Origin: Clostridia bacterium
Lineage (GTDB): Bacteria > Bacillota > Clostridia > TANB77 > CAG-508
Direction: 5' to 3'
NCBI GenBank assembly: GCA_900754285.1
Contig: CAAECB010000060.1
Span: forward strand, 1-21,730
Length of the DNA stretch: 21,730 nucleotides
In this document: one piece after another, positions 1 through 7,400 of the stretch
Numbering within the stretch: the first letter of the stretch is position 1
Layout: each line of letters begins with the position of its first letter
Notes under the pieces: generated by a model
What the model was told of the DNA's origin: nothing
Database searches by the model: none
The model's input: the letters and a program-made list of their open reading frames with translations, nothing else
Program-made: the position numbers and the translations under genes

Positions 1-509
1 CTAAAGAAATGACACCAAATAGTAATTATACAAGTAGTTTAATGTTTGGAATCCAATGGGATTTAGTTTGTAAATATTTAGAAGTTAAAGGAAGATTATC
101 AGTAGCAGATATTAAAGAAGATAGCAGTAGTTGGGGAAATTATAATAATGTAAAAATAGAAAATATAACATCAGGGAAATATGCAATAATGGATGAAAAT
201 ACATGGGAATTAGGAACATGGACAAAAATAACAAATGCATTTACAAAATCTGATTCGGGAGATAATAGCAATGTTTTATTAAGTACAGGAATATCAGAAT
301 ATACAAAGAAAATGAATATATATAACTTTGCTAGTAACGAAGCAGAATGGACACTAGAAAAAACTTCCTACAGCAACAGTCCTTGTGCCGGCAGGGGAGG
401 CAGTTACCACGGTACAGGCTGGAACGGTCCAGCTTCTCACCGCCTTCTCGATGGGCGTACCACTGCCTACGACTATGTTGGTTTCCGTCCTGTACTTTAC
501 GTAAACTGA
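1..509 (+). CDS. C-terminal part of FGE/C-type-lectin-fold protein, likely DGR target (5' end outside window)
   Basis: The reading frame is open to the left edge, so about 168 C-terminal residues are visible and the true start lies outside. The order of motifs, FGIQWDLVCKYLE, then NIYNFASNEAEWTLE, then GRGGSY, and finally VGFRPVLYV, follows the formylglycine-generating-enzyme/sulfatase-modifying fold (typically N-x-Y-D-x-x-G-N-x-x-E-W-T, RGGSW, GFR). That fold is a common scaffold for the variable proteins of diversity-generating retroelements. The last ~45 codons are GC-rich with C/T third positions, unlike the A/T-ending codons before them. Function is inferred to be surface display or ligand binding. 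Catalytic FGE activity is not claimed, because the active-site cysteines cannot be placed. No reverse transcriptase or accessory gene is visible in the window. Confidence 0.72.
   Translation, partial: KEMTPNSNYTSSLMFGIQWDLVCKYLEVKGRLSVADIKEDSSSWGNYNNVKIENITSGKYAIMDENTWELGTWTKITNAFTKSDSGDNSNVLLSTGISEYTKKMNIYNFASNEAEWTLEKTSYSNSPCAGRGGSYHGTGWNGPASHRLLDGRTTAYDYVGFRPVLYVN
363..509 (+). other. Putative DGR variable region (VR) at the 3' end of the target gene
   Basis: This is a sharp island of roughly 55% GC inside DNA of below 30% GC. It covers residues from about SNSPCAGRGGSY to the C-terminus. Its codons end almost only in C or T (TAC CAC GGT, CAC CGC CTT CTC GAT, GCC TAC GAC TAT), as expected if template AAC/AAT codons were randomised at their adenines. 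Conserved anchors (RGGSY, GPASHR, VGFRP) alternate with variable-looking positions. Placement at the extreme 3' end, next to a hairpin, matches DGR architecture. The template repeat is not in this window, so the boundaries are approximate. Confidence 0.6.
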
Positions 510-518
510 AAGCTAAAG

Positions 519-559
519 CCGTGATTATAAAATAGGCGAGAGAGTCATTTTATAACCGG
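519..559 (+). other. Hairpin just downstream of the putative VR
   Basis: TTATAAAAT (525-533) and ATTTTATAA (547-555) form a perfect 9-bp stem with a 13-nt loop. CCG (519-521) and CGG (557-559) can extend it across a small internal loop. Known DGRs often have an inverted repeat shortly after the initiation-of-mutagenic-homing site of the VR, and this hairpin begins ten bases after the stop codon. It has no T-run, so it is a poor intrinsic terminator. Confidence 0.45.
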
Positions 560-562
560 TAA

Positions 563-658
563 ATTGAATACAAGTGCTTTTTAGCATGGCTAGAAGGAAG
601 AATAGAAGAAAAACAAATAGTAATAAAGGAATTAGTAAAAAATAAAAACAAAACATGA
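563..658 (+). other. Short open segment without a start codon, unrecognised
   Basis: Thirty-one sense codons lie between two stops. The translation looks protein-like (FLAWLEGRIEEKQIVIKELV in the middle, rich in E, K and I) but has no ATG and no ribosome-binding site. A 19-residue basic peptide starting at ATG 586 in another frame also lacks a ribosome-binding site. It may be the tail of a lost gene next to the DGR target, or chance. I do not recognise the family. Confidence 0.2.
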
Positions 659-687
659 TTTTGAAAAAATTATAGTAACTTACAAAC

Positions 688-730
688 TCAAAATAGGAGA
701 TAAGATTTTAAGACTTATCTCCTATTTTGA
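688..730. terminator. Perfect 17-bp inverted repeat, likely terminator
   Basis: TCAAAATAGGAGATAAG (688-704) and its exact reverse complement (714-730) are separated by 9 nt. CAAA (683-686) and TTTG (732-735) prolong the stem after one mismatch. The T-tract behind the stem is weak, so termination is plausible but not certain. It closes the transcription unit of the lectin-fold gene. Confidence 0.5.
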
Positions 731-781
731 ATTTGTGCATCTGAACTGTAACATATAAATATTAATTATTAATTTTCAAAT

Positions 782-960
782 ATGTCTACAATTGTTGATG
801 ATAAAGATAATTTTATAGAATTAAATGAAGATGATGGAGTATATGTTACATACAAACTTGCTTGTCTTATACAGAAAAGCAATATCAATTTGCTACATTA
901 AAAGTTTTAGGATTTAAAGATAAAAAAATTCAAAAAATAATTTTACATTTTATTAATTAA
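782..960 (+). pseudogene. Remnant of an FtsX/MacB-type ABC permease gene
   Basis: ATG 782 opens a 39-codon frame, MSTIVDDKDNFIELNEDDGV..., that resembles the extracytoplasmic part of large FtsX-family permeases (D-x-x-G-N-F-[VI]-x-L-x-x-D-G-V). A second frame, ending at 960, reads YTEKQYQFATLKVLGFKDKK, the well-conserved cytoplasmic motif at the end of such permeases (usually ER..E.ATLKVLGF). The intervening transmembrane part is gone and the two pieces are out of frame, so this is an internally deleted gene. It is not part of the intact permease at 1720-4332, which has its own copy of this motif (PEFAMLKSIGM). The call rests on motif memory without a search. Confidence 0.55.
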
Positions 961-981
961 AAAAATGTAAAATTATTTTTT
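932..981. terminator. Perfect 20-bp AT-rich hairpin, bidirectional terminator
   Basis: Positions 932-951 and 962-981 are exact reverse complements with a 10-nt loop. The A-run on the left and T-run on the right give a terminator form on both strands. It overlaps the end of the permease remnant and insulates the ABC operon promoter just downstream. Confidence 0.7.
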
Positions 982-985
982 TAAT

Positions 986-1023
986 GTCACTTACTTGTCA
1001 CTTTATATGTGTTATGCTATAAA
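986..1023 (+). promoter_or_regulatory. Promoter of the ABC/two-component operon with an 11-bp-period direct repeat
   Basis: TTGTCA (995-1000), a 17-bp spacer and TATAAA (1018-1023) form a sigma-A-type promoter 24 bases ahead of the ATPase ATG. GTCACTT occurs at 986-992 and again at 997-1003, exactly 11 bp apart and overlapping the -35 box. OmpR-family regulators typically bind such one-turn direct repeats, so the downstream response regulator may act here (inference). Confidence 0.5.
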
Positions 1024-1047
1024 AGTAAAAGGAAGGGAGAATGTTGT

Positions 1048-1720
1048 ATGGAAATATTAAGAGTAGAAAATTTAAGCAAAATTTATGGCAAAGGTCAAAC
1101 ACAAGTAAAGGCTATTGACAATGTATCATTTAAAGTTGAAAAAGGAGAATTTGTAGCAATAGTAGGAGCATCACGGAAGTGGAAAATCAACTTTATTACA
1201 TTTAATTGGTGGAGTTGATAGACCAACATCTGGAAAAGTATTTATAGAAGGAAAAGACATATATAAATTTAATGATGATGGTTTAGCAATATTTAGAAGA
1301 AGGCAAATAGGATTGATTTATCAATTTTATAATTTAATACCAATATTAAATGTGGAGGAAAATATAACATTACCATTAAGTCTAGATGGTAGGGAAGTAA
1401 ATCAGAAAAAATTAGATGAGATGATTACAGTTTTAGGATTAGAAAAAAGAAGGACACATCTTCCTAATGAATTGTCAGGAGGGCAACAGCAAAGAACATC
1501 AATAGGAAGAGCTATGATAACTAATCCAGCAATAATATTGGCAGATGAGCCAACAGGAAATTTAGACTCAAAATCAAGTGATGAAATTATTGCATTATTA
1601 AAAAAATCAAATAAAGAATATAAACAAACAATTATTATGATTACACATAATATGGAAATTGCAAAAATAGCAGATAGAATCATAAAAATTGAAGATGGCA
1701 AGATTGTAGGTGAAGCATAA
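1048..1720 (+). pseudogene. ABC transporter ATPase, frameshifted in Walker A
   Basis: The two frames join into one MacB/LolD-type export ATPase of about 223 residues. The N-terminal part runs MEILRVENLSKIYGKGQTQ to FVAIVGAS; the rest begins GSGKSTLLHLIGGVDRPTSG. An additional C near 1174 (TCA-C-GGA-AGT-GGA-AAA-TCA) breaks the frame within the Walker A codons. After it, everything expected is intact: Q-loop (YQFYNLIP), signature LSGGQQQR, Walker B IILADEPTGNLD, H-loop ITHN. The start is ATG 1048 behind GGGAG. The stop overlaps the permease start by one base (TAATG), showing translational coupling. Either the gene died very recently, a mixed population was sequenced, or it is a base-call error. 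If real, the exporter lacks its motor. Confidence 0.85.
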
Positions 1721-4332
1721 TGGATTTGTTAAAAAAACTTACAGTAAAAAACTTAAAATTAAATAAAAAGAGAACTATAGTAACAATAATAGGAATAATG
1801 TTATCAGTAGCATTAATAACAGCGGTTGTAACTATGTATAGTAGTATGATATCTTCTTTAATAAAATTTGAAACTTATGAAAAAGGAGATTTCCATGCTG
1901 CATTTTATAATGTACCAATGGATAAAGTAAAGGAATTACAAAATAATAGAAAAATAAAAGAAGTGTTTTTGACGCAAAATATAGGATATGCAAAATTAGA
2001 AAATTGCAAAAATGAGTATAAACCATATGCTTTTGTAAAAGCATTTACTAAAAAATCAATAGATAATCTTTCTGTAAAATTAGTTGAAGGTAGATTACCA
2101 GAAAACGAAAATGAGATTGTTATACCAACACATTTAAAAACAAATGGAAGAATCACTTTAAATGTTGGTGATAATATTACACTTAATATAGGAAATAGAG
2201 TGAGTGAAGGTCAAGAATTAAGCCAAAAAAATGAGTTTAACAAGGAAAAATCAGAAGAAATAATAAATGCGAAGGAAAAGACTTATAAAATAGTTGGAAT
2301 TATTGAAAGACCTGCAAGCAATATAGAAAGTTATTCAGCCCCAGGTTATACTTTTATAACATTTCTAAATGATGAAAATAATGTAGGAAAATCTGATGTA
2401 TATTGTAAATATACAAAAGAAGGTTTAAAAGATAATATAGATGTGACAGCTAGTATATTAGAAGTTAATAAAGAGAGTTTTAGAAAATTGGAAAAGTCAG
2501 ATTTTGATTCTGAAGAAGATTTTAATAAAGTTACAGATGATGTCTCAAAGGCAAAATATGAGTATAATATAAATTCATATCTAATTGATTTAGAAACAAA
2601 TCCATTAAGCTCAAGTGATGTTGGGGGACTAGGTGTTGTTGTAGCAATTGTATGTGGGATTATTGTATTTACATCAGTATTTTGCATTAAAAATAGTTTT
2701 GATATATCTATTGCAGAAAAAACAAAACAGTATGGTATGTTAAAAAGTGTAGGAGCTACAAAAAAACAGATAAGAAAAAATGTGCTTTTTGAAGCAACAA
2801 TATTAGGATTAATAGGAATACCATTAGGTTTAATATTAGGTATGATTGCATCAAGTATATTAATAGTAATTAGTAATTTATTTATTGGAGATATGCTTAC
2901 AAGAAACTTAAAACTTGTATTGAATTTTTCTTGGGTAGCTTTTGCAGTTTCAATAATATTAGGTATTGTAACAATATATTTATCTGCATTAAGAAGTGCA
3001 AGAAAGGCTTCAAAAATTTCGCCGATAGAATCAATTAGAAATAGTGGTGAAATAAAAATTAAAGCTAAAAAACTAAAAACTCCAAAAATTATAAGAAAAG
3101 TTTTTGGAATTGGAGGAGAAATTTCGTATAAAAATCTAAAAAGAAATAGGAAAAAATATAGAACCACTGTAATCTCAATAACTGTTTCAGTATTTGTTTT
3201 TATAGCTTTATCATATTTTATGAATTTGGCTTTTTCTGAAATAAAAAATGAATTAAATTTACGAGATTATAATTTATCTGTATCAATGGCAACTAAAATG
3301 GATGAGCAATTAAAAATTAAAATAAAAGAAGCAACTAAATTAGGTAACATTAAAAATTATACAATTTTGAAATATGATAGTTGTAACATTGAAAATCCTA
3401 AATATAGCAATGAATTTAAAGATTATATGAATATAACATCTGATAATGAAAGTACAATTTTGGATGGTTATATTAATGTTAAATCAATAAATAATGAACA
3501 ATATAAGGAATATGTTAAAAAATTAGGTTTGAATTATGAAGATATTAAAGATAAAGCTATATTAATTGATAATATAAAAACTAGTCAATATAATAAAGAA
3601 AAAAATAAATATGTAGAAAAAACTGTAAAAGTTTTTGAATATGGTAAAAATGATGTTATAAAATGTAAAACAAGTGATGATAAAGAATTTGAAATAAAAG
3701 TTGGAATAGCAACAGATGAGTTGCCTTTTGGATTAGATGTTTTATCAGGACAGTTTATACTTGTTTCTGATGAAATATATGAAAAATATTTTTCAAATCA
3801 TAATATAAATATATATTATGATTCAAGTAATCCAGATAAATTGCAAGATGATATAGATACATTATTAAAAGGTTATACTTATGATGTATATAATATTGCA
3901 GAAAATGTTCGTATGATGGAAAATTTATATATTTTAATAGAAATCTTTTTATATGGATTTATAATTGTAATTACATTAATAGGTATAACAAATGTATTTA
4001 ATACTATTACTACAAATATGGAACTTAGAAAGCCTGAATTTGCAATGTTAAAATCAATAGGTATGACATCAAAAGAATTTAATAGGATGATAAGACTTGA
4101 AACTGTGTTTATGGGAGTAAAATCATTATTGTTTAGTATTCCTATAGGAATAGGACTTTCATATTTAATATATAATTCTTTAGAATCAAATGTGAAATTT
4201 GAGTTGCCATTAAATGCAATTATAATATCAATTGTTGTTGTTTTCTTACTTATAACTTGTATTATGAAATATTCTATGGGTAAAATAAATAAGCAAAATA
4301 CAATAGAAACAATAAGAAATGAAAATATATAG
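1720..4332 (+). CDS. ABC transporter permease with two FtsX domains
   Basis: 870-residue membrane protein. One transmembrane helix at about 15-40 is followed by a large extracytoplasmic region to about 300 and a first FtsX domain with three helices (about 300-425, including EKTKQYGMLKSVGATKKQIR). A further helix near 480-500 leads to a second extracytoplasmic region (about 500-735) and a second FtsX domain with three helices (about 735-855, containing ELRKPEFAMLKSIGMTSKEF). This is the layout of duplicated MacB-like permeases working with a cytoplasmic ATPase, often to expel or sense antimicrobial peptides. It differs from ten-helix BceB with its single extracytoplasmic domain. It overlaps the ATPase stop by one base. 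A regulator and a sensor kinase follow, which supports a peptide-resistance or envelope-stress role. The substrate is unknown. Confidence 0.85.
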   Translation: MDLLKKLTVKNLKLNKKRTIVTIIGIMLSVALITAVVTMYSSMISSLIKFETYEKGDFHAAFYNVPMDKVKELQNNRKIKEVFLTQNIGYAKLENCKNEYKPYAFVKAFTKKSIDNLSVKLVEGRLPENENEIVIPTHLKTNGRITLNVGDNITLNIGNRVSEGQELSQKNEFNKEKSEEIINAKEKTYKIVGIIERPASNIESYSAPGYTFITFLNDENNVGKSDVYCKYTKEGLKDNIDVTASILEVNKESFRKLEKSDFDSEEDFNKVTDDVSKAKYEYNINSYLIDLETNPLSSSDVGGLGVVVAIVCGIIVFTSVFCIKNSFDISIAEKTKQYGMLKSVGATKKQIRKNVLFEATILGLIGIPLGLILGMIASSILIVISNLFIGDMLTRNLKLVLNFSWVAFAVSIILGIVTIYLSALRSARKASKISPIESIRNSGEIKIKAKKLKTPKIIRKVFGIGGEISYKNLKRNRKKYRTTVISITVSVFVFIALSYFMNLAFSEIKNELNLRDYNLSVSMATKMDEQLKIKIKEATKLGNIKNYTILKYDSCNIENPKYSNEFKDYMNITSDNESTILDGYINVKSINNEQYKEYVKKLGLNYEDIKDKAILIDNIKTSQYNKEKNKYVEKTVKVFEYGKNDVIKCKTSDDKEFEIKVGIATDELPFGLDVLSGQFILVSDEIYEKYFSNHNINIYYDSSNPDKLQDDIDTLLKGYTYDVYNIAENVRMMENLYILIEIFLYGFIIVITLIGITNVFNTITTNMELRKPEFAMLKSIGMTSKEFNRMIRLETVFMGVKSLLFSIPIGIGLSYLIYNSLESNVKFELPLNAIIISIVVVFLLITCIMKYSMGKINKQNTIETIRNENI

Positions 4333-4335
4333 ACA

Positions 4336-4357
4336 AAGGGAGGTGGAAATCTCCCTT
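4336..4357 (+). terminator. Weak hairpin after the permease gene
   Basis: AAGGGAG (4336-4342) and CTCCCTT (4351-4357) pair perfectly with an 8-nt loop, but only TTAATTTGTT follows. This may partly reduce read-through from the transporter genes into the regulator genes. Confidence 0.4.
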
Positions 4358-4392
4358 AATTTGTTATATAATAAGGAAAAGGAGTTTTGTAA

Positions 4393-5046
4393 ATGCAAAT
4401 TTTATTAGTAGAAGATAATGAGACTTTGGCAAAAGGTTTAATATATTCATTAGAGCAAAATAAATATAATGTAATTCATAAAATGAATGTAAAAGAGACA
4501 AGCAACTATTTGGAAAATAATAAGCCTGATTTAATAATTTTGGATGTTTCACTTCCAGATGGAGATGGTTTTAGTTTATATAGTAATCTGATTAAAAAGA
4601 AAAAAATAGCTACAATATTTTTGACAGCTAAAGATGATGAAGATGATGTTGTAAAAGGTTTAGAACTTGGTGCAGATGATTATATAATAAAACCATTTTC
4701 AACTCGTGAATTAATTGCTAGAATTAATAGAATTGCTTTAAAAGGAGACCAGCATTTAGTAATTAAGGTTAAAGATATTGAGTTTGATATAGATAAAATG
4801 GTTGTACTTAAAAATTCTGTAGAGATTAATTTAACAAGTCTGGAGTTAAAAATATTACATTTGTTATTTGTAAATCTTAATAAGGTTGTAAAAAGAGATG
4901 AGATTATAGAAAGTATATGGGAATGGACTGGTAATGATGTTAATGATAATACTGTGACTGTTTATTTGAAAAGGATAAGGAAAAAGTTGGATACAGATAT
5001 TATTAAGACTATTAAAGGTATTGGATATAGAATAGATGTTAATTGA
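4393..5046 (+). CDS. OmpR-family response regulator
   Basis: 217 residues, the normal size for the family. The receiver domain (1-115) has the acidic pair E7/D8, phospho-acceptor D51 in LIILDVSLPDGDG, T78 and K100 (IIKPFS). The C-terminal winged helix (about 125-215) ends in the typical VTVYLKRIRKKL...IKGIGYRI. It should be phosphorylated by the kinase encoded at 5191 and probably controls the exporter operon, with a candidate site being the direct repeat at 986-1003 (inference). The ribosome-binding site AAGGAG is near 4378. The stop codon lies inside the left arm of a long inverted repeat (5039-5064). Confidence 0.92.
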   Translation: MQILLVEDNETLAKGLIYSLEQNKYNVIHKMNVKETSNYLENNKPDLIILDVSLPDGDGFSLYSNLIKKKKIATIFLTAKDDEDDVVKGLELGADDYIIKPFSTRELIARINRIALKGDQHLVIKVKDIEFDIDKMVVLKNSVEINLTSLELKILHLLFVNLNKVVKRDEIIESIWEWTGNDVNDNTVTVYLKRIRKKLDTDIIKTIKGIGYRIDVN

Positions 5047-5167
5047 AAAAGAATTACAATTTTGTCTGCGTTAACTTCCATTTAAAACGCGGTTACATAT
5101 ACAAAGTATGTGCCCTTGCCTTTTAAATGAAAGTTGCCTTGCCAAAATTTAATTCTTTTCCAATTAA
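5039..5167. repeat. 129-nt inverted-repeat element with two similar internal loops
   Basis: Three nested stems separated by internal loops. The outer arms are 5039-5064 and 5143-5167 (25-26 nt, one mismatch and one bulge). The middle arms are 5073-5087 and 5121-5135 (15 bp, one mismatch). The inner arms are near 5095-5101 and 5105-5111. The outer loop is TCTGCGTT opposite GCCTTGC; the inner loop is CGCGGTT opposite GCCCTTGCC, so both share GCG(G)TT on the left and GCC(C)TTGC on the right. It fills the gap between the response regulator and kinase genes. It could be a miniature inverted-repeat element or a structured RNA in the operon mRNA. I recognise no named family. Confidence 0.7.
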
Positions 5168-5190
5168 TAAAAATTTAAAAGAGGAAAGAT

Positions 5191-6414
5191 ATGAAAAAAA
5201 AGGTAGAGTTAAAAAAAACAATAATAATAAGTTGCATTGTAATAATTGCTATTTCAATAGTATTTGAATGTTGCTTATTTTATCAATATAAAGTTTATAC
5301 AAATAATTTTAATAAAAAAATAGAACTGATAGTGGCAAATGTTCAAAATCAGTATCCTGATATTGATAAAAATCAATTAATTCAAATTTTAAATGATGAA
5401 AAAGATGTTGAAACAGGCTTTTTTGAGAAATATGGAATAAATTTGGAAACTGATTCAGCTGTACTAGAAAATGATAAAATGTTTATAAAATTTTCTGTTA
5501 TTAATTTATGCTTTTCTATTGGTTTAGCAATTATTGTATTATTGATATTTGTAAAATATAATAAAGCAAAAGATAAAAAGCTTAAAGAAATCACAAATTA
5601 TATTGAGGAAATAAATAATAAAAATTATAAATTAGATATTGAAGATAATACAGAAGATGAGTTGTCTATTTTGAAAAATGAGGTATATAAAACTACAGTA
5701 ATGTTGAATGAAGTGGCTGAAAATTCCGTAAATGATAAAAAAAGTTTAAAAAACTCACTTTCAGATATATCACATCAGTTAAAAACACCGTTAACTTCTA
5801 TGTCAGTTATGATAGATAATATTGTGGATAATCCTGAAATGGATAGTGAAACTAGGGTAGATTTTATAAAAGATATAAAAAGAGAAATTATAAATATTAA
5901 TTTTTTGGTTAATTCATTGTTAAAATTGTCAAAACTTGATGCTGATTCTGTGCATTTTATAAAAGAACAAGTAAGAATTAAAGATATAATTGATGAGGCA
6001 ATAAAAAATGTGTCTGTTTTGTGTGATTTAAAAAATATAAATATTTTAGTTATTGGAAATGCTAATGTTAAAATATTGTGTGATTTTAAGTGGCAAGTAG
6101 AAGCTATTACTAATATTATAAAAAATTGTGTGGAACATTCTGAAGTTAATTCAAATTTAGAAATTTTTTATGAAGAAAATAATATTTATTCTGAAATAAA
6201 AATAAGAGATTATGGATCTGGTATTGATAAACAGGATTTGCCACATATTTTTGAAAGATTTTACAAGGGGAAGAATTCGTCTAGTGAGAGTGTAGGTATT
6301 GGTTTGGCTTTGGCTAAGTCAATAATTGAGAGTAATAATGGCTATATTAGTGTTGAGTCACAAGTGGGGAATGGAAGTTTATTTATAATTAAGTATTTTA
6401 AATTTTTTGATTAA
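5191..6414 (+). CDS. Membrane sensor histidine kinase
   Basis: 407 residues. Helices at about 10-32 and 99-121 enclose a ~66-residue extracytoplasmic sensor. A linker at about 122-185 follows, then the H-box LSDISHQLKTPLTSM with phospho-acceptor H195. The ATP-binding domain has the N-box IIKNCVEHSE (about 309-318), DYGSGI (340-345), HIFERFYKG and GIGLALAKS (369-377). The start is ATG 5191 behind GAGGAAAG. It pairs with the regulator upstream. The sensor loop is much larger than that of intramembrane BceS-type kinases, which rely on the transporter for sensing, so this kinase may detect its stimulus directly. Confidence 0.92.
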   Translation: MKKKVELKKTIIISCIVIIAISIVFECCLFYQYKVYTNNFNKKIELIVANVQNQYPDIDKNQLIQILNDEKDVETGFFEKYGINLETDSAVLENDKMFIKFSVINLCFSIGLAIIVLLIFVKYNKAKDKKLKEITNYIEEINNKNYKLDIEDNTEDELSILKNEVYKTTVMLNEVAENSVNDKKSLKNSLSDISHQLKTPLTSMSVMIDNIVDNPEMDSETRVDFIKDIKREIININFLVNSLLKLSKLDADSVHFIKEQVRIKDIIDEAIKNVSVLCDLKNINILVIGNANVKILCDFKWQVEAITNIIKNCVEHSEVNSNLEIFYEENNIYSEIKIRDYGSGIDKQDLPHIFERFYKGKNSSSESVGIGLALAKSIIESNNGYISVESQVGNGSLFIIKYFKFFD

Positions 6415-6481
6415 AATATTTTAGGTTATATAAGCAAGTGCAAGAAAAATTTGCAATGAATTATAATAATATATAAAAATG

Positions 6482-6521
6482 TGGAAGCGTTATAACTTTA
6501 TAGTTATAGCGCTATTTTCCA
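6482..6521. terminator. Bidirectional terminator between kinase gene and cotJC
   Basis: AGCGTTATAACT (6486-6497) pairs with AGTTATAGCGCT (6502-6513) around a TTAT loop. TGGA and TCCA flank it and T-rich DNA lies on both sides. It separates two convergent transcription units. Confidence 0.65.
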
Positions 6522-6531
6522 GTTAAATTTG

Positions 6532-7122
6532 TTAATTACAATCATTCATATAAAATTTCTTTTCAGCCAATTTATCTTGGACACCACGAAGAGCTTCTCC
6601 AAATCTTTGGAAATGAACTACTTCTCTTTCACGTAAATATCTAAGAGGGTCAATAACATCTGGATTATCACGGCATAAATCTATTAATTTTTCATATGTG
6701 GCTCTGGCTTTTTGTTCAGCAGCTAAATCTTCTTGCAAGTTTGCAATTGGGTCACCTTTACATGCAATATATGCTGCTGTAAATGGAGCGCCTGCTGCTG
6801 ATTGTGGATATACATCAACACCATGGTCAGTATAATATGGTCCTAAACCAGCTTTTTCGATTTCTTCTATAGAAGCGCCTTTTGTTAATTGATGAACAAT
6901 AGTACCAACCATTTCTAAGTGAGCCAATTCTTCTGTACCTATATCATTTAAAATAGCTTTAGCTTTTTGATCAGGCATACCAAAACGTTGAGAAAGATAA
7001 CGTAAAGAGGCAGCAAGCTCACCATCAGGGCCACCATATTGAGAAATAATAACTTTAGCAAGGTGAGGATCAGGACATTTAATATTAATAGGATATTGTA
7101 AAGTTTTATTATAAGTCCACAT
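6532..7122 (-). CDS. cotJC: Spore coat protein CotJC (manganese-catalase family)
   Basis: 196 residues starting MWTYNKTLQYPI, the usual CotJC start. That ATG overlaps the cotJB stop by one base and has AAAGGGGG in front. An upstream in-frame codon at 7149 would add nine atypical residues, so it is rejected. The ferritin-like four-helix core keeps probable metal ligands: E35 (DGELAAS), the ExxH in TEELAHLE (about 65-68), the glutamate in AAEQKARATYE and the ExxH in REREVVHFQRF. The protein is made in the mother cell and joins the inner coat, where it may destroy peroxide. It is the third gene of the cotJ operon and shows that the organism makes spores. Confidence 0.95.
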   Translation of the reverse strand: MWTYNKTLQYPINIKCPDPHLAKVIISQYGGPDGELAASLRYLSQRFGMPDQKAKAILNDIGTEELAHLEMVGTIVHQLTKGASIEEIEKAGLGPYYTDHGVDVYPQSAAGAPFTAAYIACKGDPIANLQEDLAAEQKARATYEKLIDLCRDNPDVIDPLRYLREREVVHFQRFGEALRGVQDKLAEKKFYMNDCN

Positions 7123-7400
7123 TAGAAATTCCCCCTTTCCCAAGGCCAAGGTTCTTCAAGCCATCTCCATTTATTACAAGGATATTGAATAGTCAAAGGA
7201 CCAAATACCTTTTGATATTTATCTTTACACTCTTTGCACTCTTTACAATACTTTCTGTGTAAGCAAAGAGCTTTTTCATCAGTAGGATGAGTATCTAAAT
7301 AAAGTGCAAGTTCAGTTATAGCAAATTCTAAGCAACGAATTTTTTCCAACATATCACGTCTAGTATCACAATTACAATTTTCATTTTCATCTAACAACAT
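7122..7400 (-). CDS. cotJB: Spore coat protein CotJB
   Basis: 92 residues. The core LEFAITELALYLDTHPTDEKAL and the C-terminal W-R-W-L-E-E-P-W-P-W-E box are diagnostic of CotJB. It overlaps cotJA by 10 bases and cotJC by one, so the three are translationally linked; AAAGGGGTG is the ribosome-binding site. In B. subtilis CotJB is needed with CotJA and CotJC to form the coat layer. Unusual here are eight cysteines, including CKECKECK in the middle helix where family members normally have charged residues, suggesting disulfide or metal cross-linking in the coat (inference). Confidence 0.93.
   Translation of the reverse strand: MLLDENENCNCDTRRDMLEKIRCLEFAITELALYLDTHPTDEKALCLHRKYCKECKECKDKYQKVFGPLTIQYPCNKWRWLEEPWPWERGNF

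Noticed and set aside
347..535. Second plus-strand frame through the putative variable region
   Set aside because: It overlaps the lectin-fold frame, whose motifs are clear, and exists because the GC-rich tract contains few stops.
586..645. 19-residue basic peptide frame after the DGR-like gene
   Set aside because: No ribosome-binding site and no known family; probably chance in A-rich DNA.
2346..3167. 273-codon minus-strand frame inside the permease gene
   Set aside because: Antisense shadow of AT-rich membrane-protein codons; low-complexity translation and no start signal.
7123..7149. Upstream start adding nine residues to CotJC
   Set aside because: It lies within cotJB, while the internal ATG has a strong site and gives the conserved N-terminus.
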